From: JALORV01 sp035429725
GTDB lineage: Bacteria; Pseudomonadota; Gammaproteobacteria; Burkholderiales; Burkholderiaceae_F
DNA length: 5,785 bases
Assembly: GCA_035429725.1 (NCBI GenBank)
Contig: DAOMFI010000175.1
Coordinates: forward strand, 1-5,785
Direction of reading: 5' to 3'
The first letter of the stretch is position 1, and each line of letters begins with the position of its first letter. The translations under genes were made by a program, and so were the position numbers. Positions 5,483-5,785 of the stretch are shown here, piece after piece. Below the pieces are notes generated by a model that worked only from the letters and a program-made list of their open reading frames with translations, did no database searches and was not told the origin of the DNA.

Positions 5483-5764
5483 ATGAAGCAGACACTCGCC
5501 GTCACCGCCTTCGCGTTTGCCGCGATCACCGCCGGCGCCGCCATGGCGCAGGACAAGGGCGCCTCCATCAAGGGCGAAAAGGAGCGCTGCTACGGCGTCG
5601 CCAAGGCCGGGCAGAACGACTGCGCCGCCGGGCCGGGCACCACCTGCGCCGGCACTTCGAAGGTCGACTACCAGGGCAACGCCTGGAAGTACGTCCCCAA
5701 GGGCACTTGCACCACGATGACGACACCCAAGGGCAAGGGCTCGCTTGAGCCGATGAAGAGCTGA
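5483..5764 (+). CDS. bufA1: DUF2282 / BufA1-type bufferin precursor (periplasmic metallophore)
   Basis: A 93-residue small secreted protein. Residues 1-22 are a signal peptide ending AMA-Q. The mature part carries four cysteines at 36, 47, 55 and 76 within EKERCYGVAKAGQNDCAA, TTCAGTSKVDYQGNAW and YVPKGTC, which is the DUF2282 pattern. Members of this family are now described as bufferins: ribosomally made peptides whose cysteines are modified by a DUF692/DUF2063 enzyme pair before export, and which bind copper in the periplasm. Length and cysteine spacing look intact. The gene has a strong Shine-Dalgarno and a SigF-type promoter upstream, and it diverges from the sigF-nrsF pair, a known arrangement for SigF-controlled DUF2282 operons. 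The maturation genes (DUF692, then DUF2063, often DoxX) would be expected directly downstream, but only 21 bases remain. Metal binding and modification are inferred from family knowledge. Confidence 0.88.
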   Translation: MKQTLAVTAFAFAAITAGAAMAQDKGASIKGEKERCYGVAKAGQNDCAAGPGTTCAGTSKVDYQGNAWKYVPKGTCTTMTTPKGKGSLEPMKS

Positions 5765-5785
5765 TCGCGGTTGCCGCGGCCCGGA

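Noticed and set aside
5766..5778. Small hairpin CGCGG-TTG-CCGCG after the DUF2282 stop
   Set aside because: The stem is only 5 bp, such stems are common by chance at this GC content, and the window ends too soon to judge an attenuator or terminator.

Overview
The window is GC-rich with strong G/C bias at third codon positions, and every gene belongs to a family common in Proteobacteria. Secreted c-type cytochromes, a bufferin-type (DUF2282) protein and an NrsF/ECF sigma pair fit a Gram-negative proteobacterium. Betaproteobacteria, or a related gammaproteobacterial lineage, is my best guess, but no rRNA or marker gene is present to settle it. Genes fill almost the whole window and no stretch over 300 bases lacks one. 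I see no tRNA, rRNA, CRISPR array or insertion sequence.

Left part (1-2412, + strand): the Arg/Gly-rich C-terminal tail of a protein whose body lies upstream (probably DUF3300) is followed 12 bases later by an exported DUF2950 protein. These two look like one envelope-associated unit. After a gap holding two copies of an 8-base palindrome that can also fold into a hairpin, there is a 12-TM major facilitator transporter of unknown substrate.

Middle part (2413-3947): two exported c-type cytochromes face each other. On + is a monoheme SoxX-like cytochrome with no SoxA or other sox gene in view. On - is a 291-residue diheme cytochrome built from two similar CXXCH domains. Both would be periplasmic electron carriers. 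A GC-rich hairpin lies between their ends.

Right part (4119-5785): this is the most informative region. An ECF sigma factor (SigF-like) and its six-TM anti-sigma factor NrsF overlap by 4 bases on -. They diverge from a DUF2282 (BufA1/bufferin-type) precursor on +, whose maturation genes would be expected just past the right edge. The intergenic region carries two outward-facing copies of GTAAC(C/G)-N16-CGAA around an inverted repeat. This matches the promoter form I recall for SigF-type sigma factors. The simplest reading is a metal- or redox-stress circuit: NrsF senses stress through two cysteines and releases the sigma factor, which then transcribes its own operon and the bufferin gene. The sigma factor's own promoter lies inside the longest version of its reading frame, so its start codon is uncertain.
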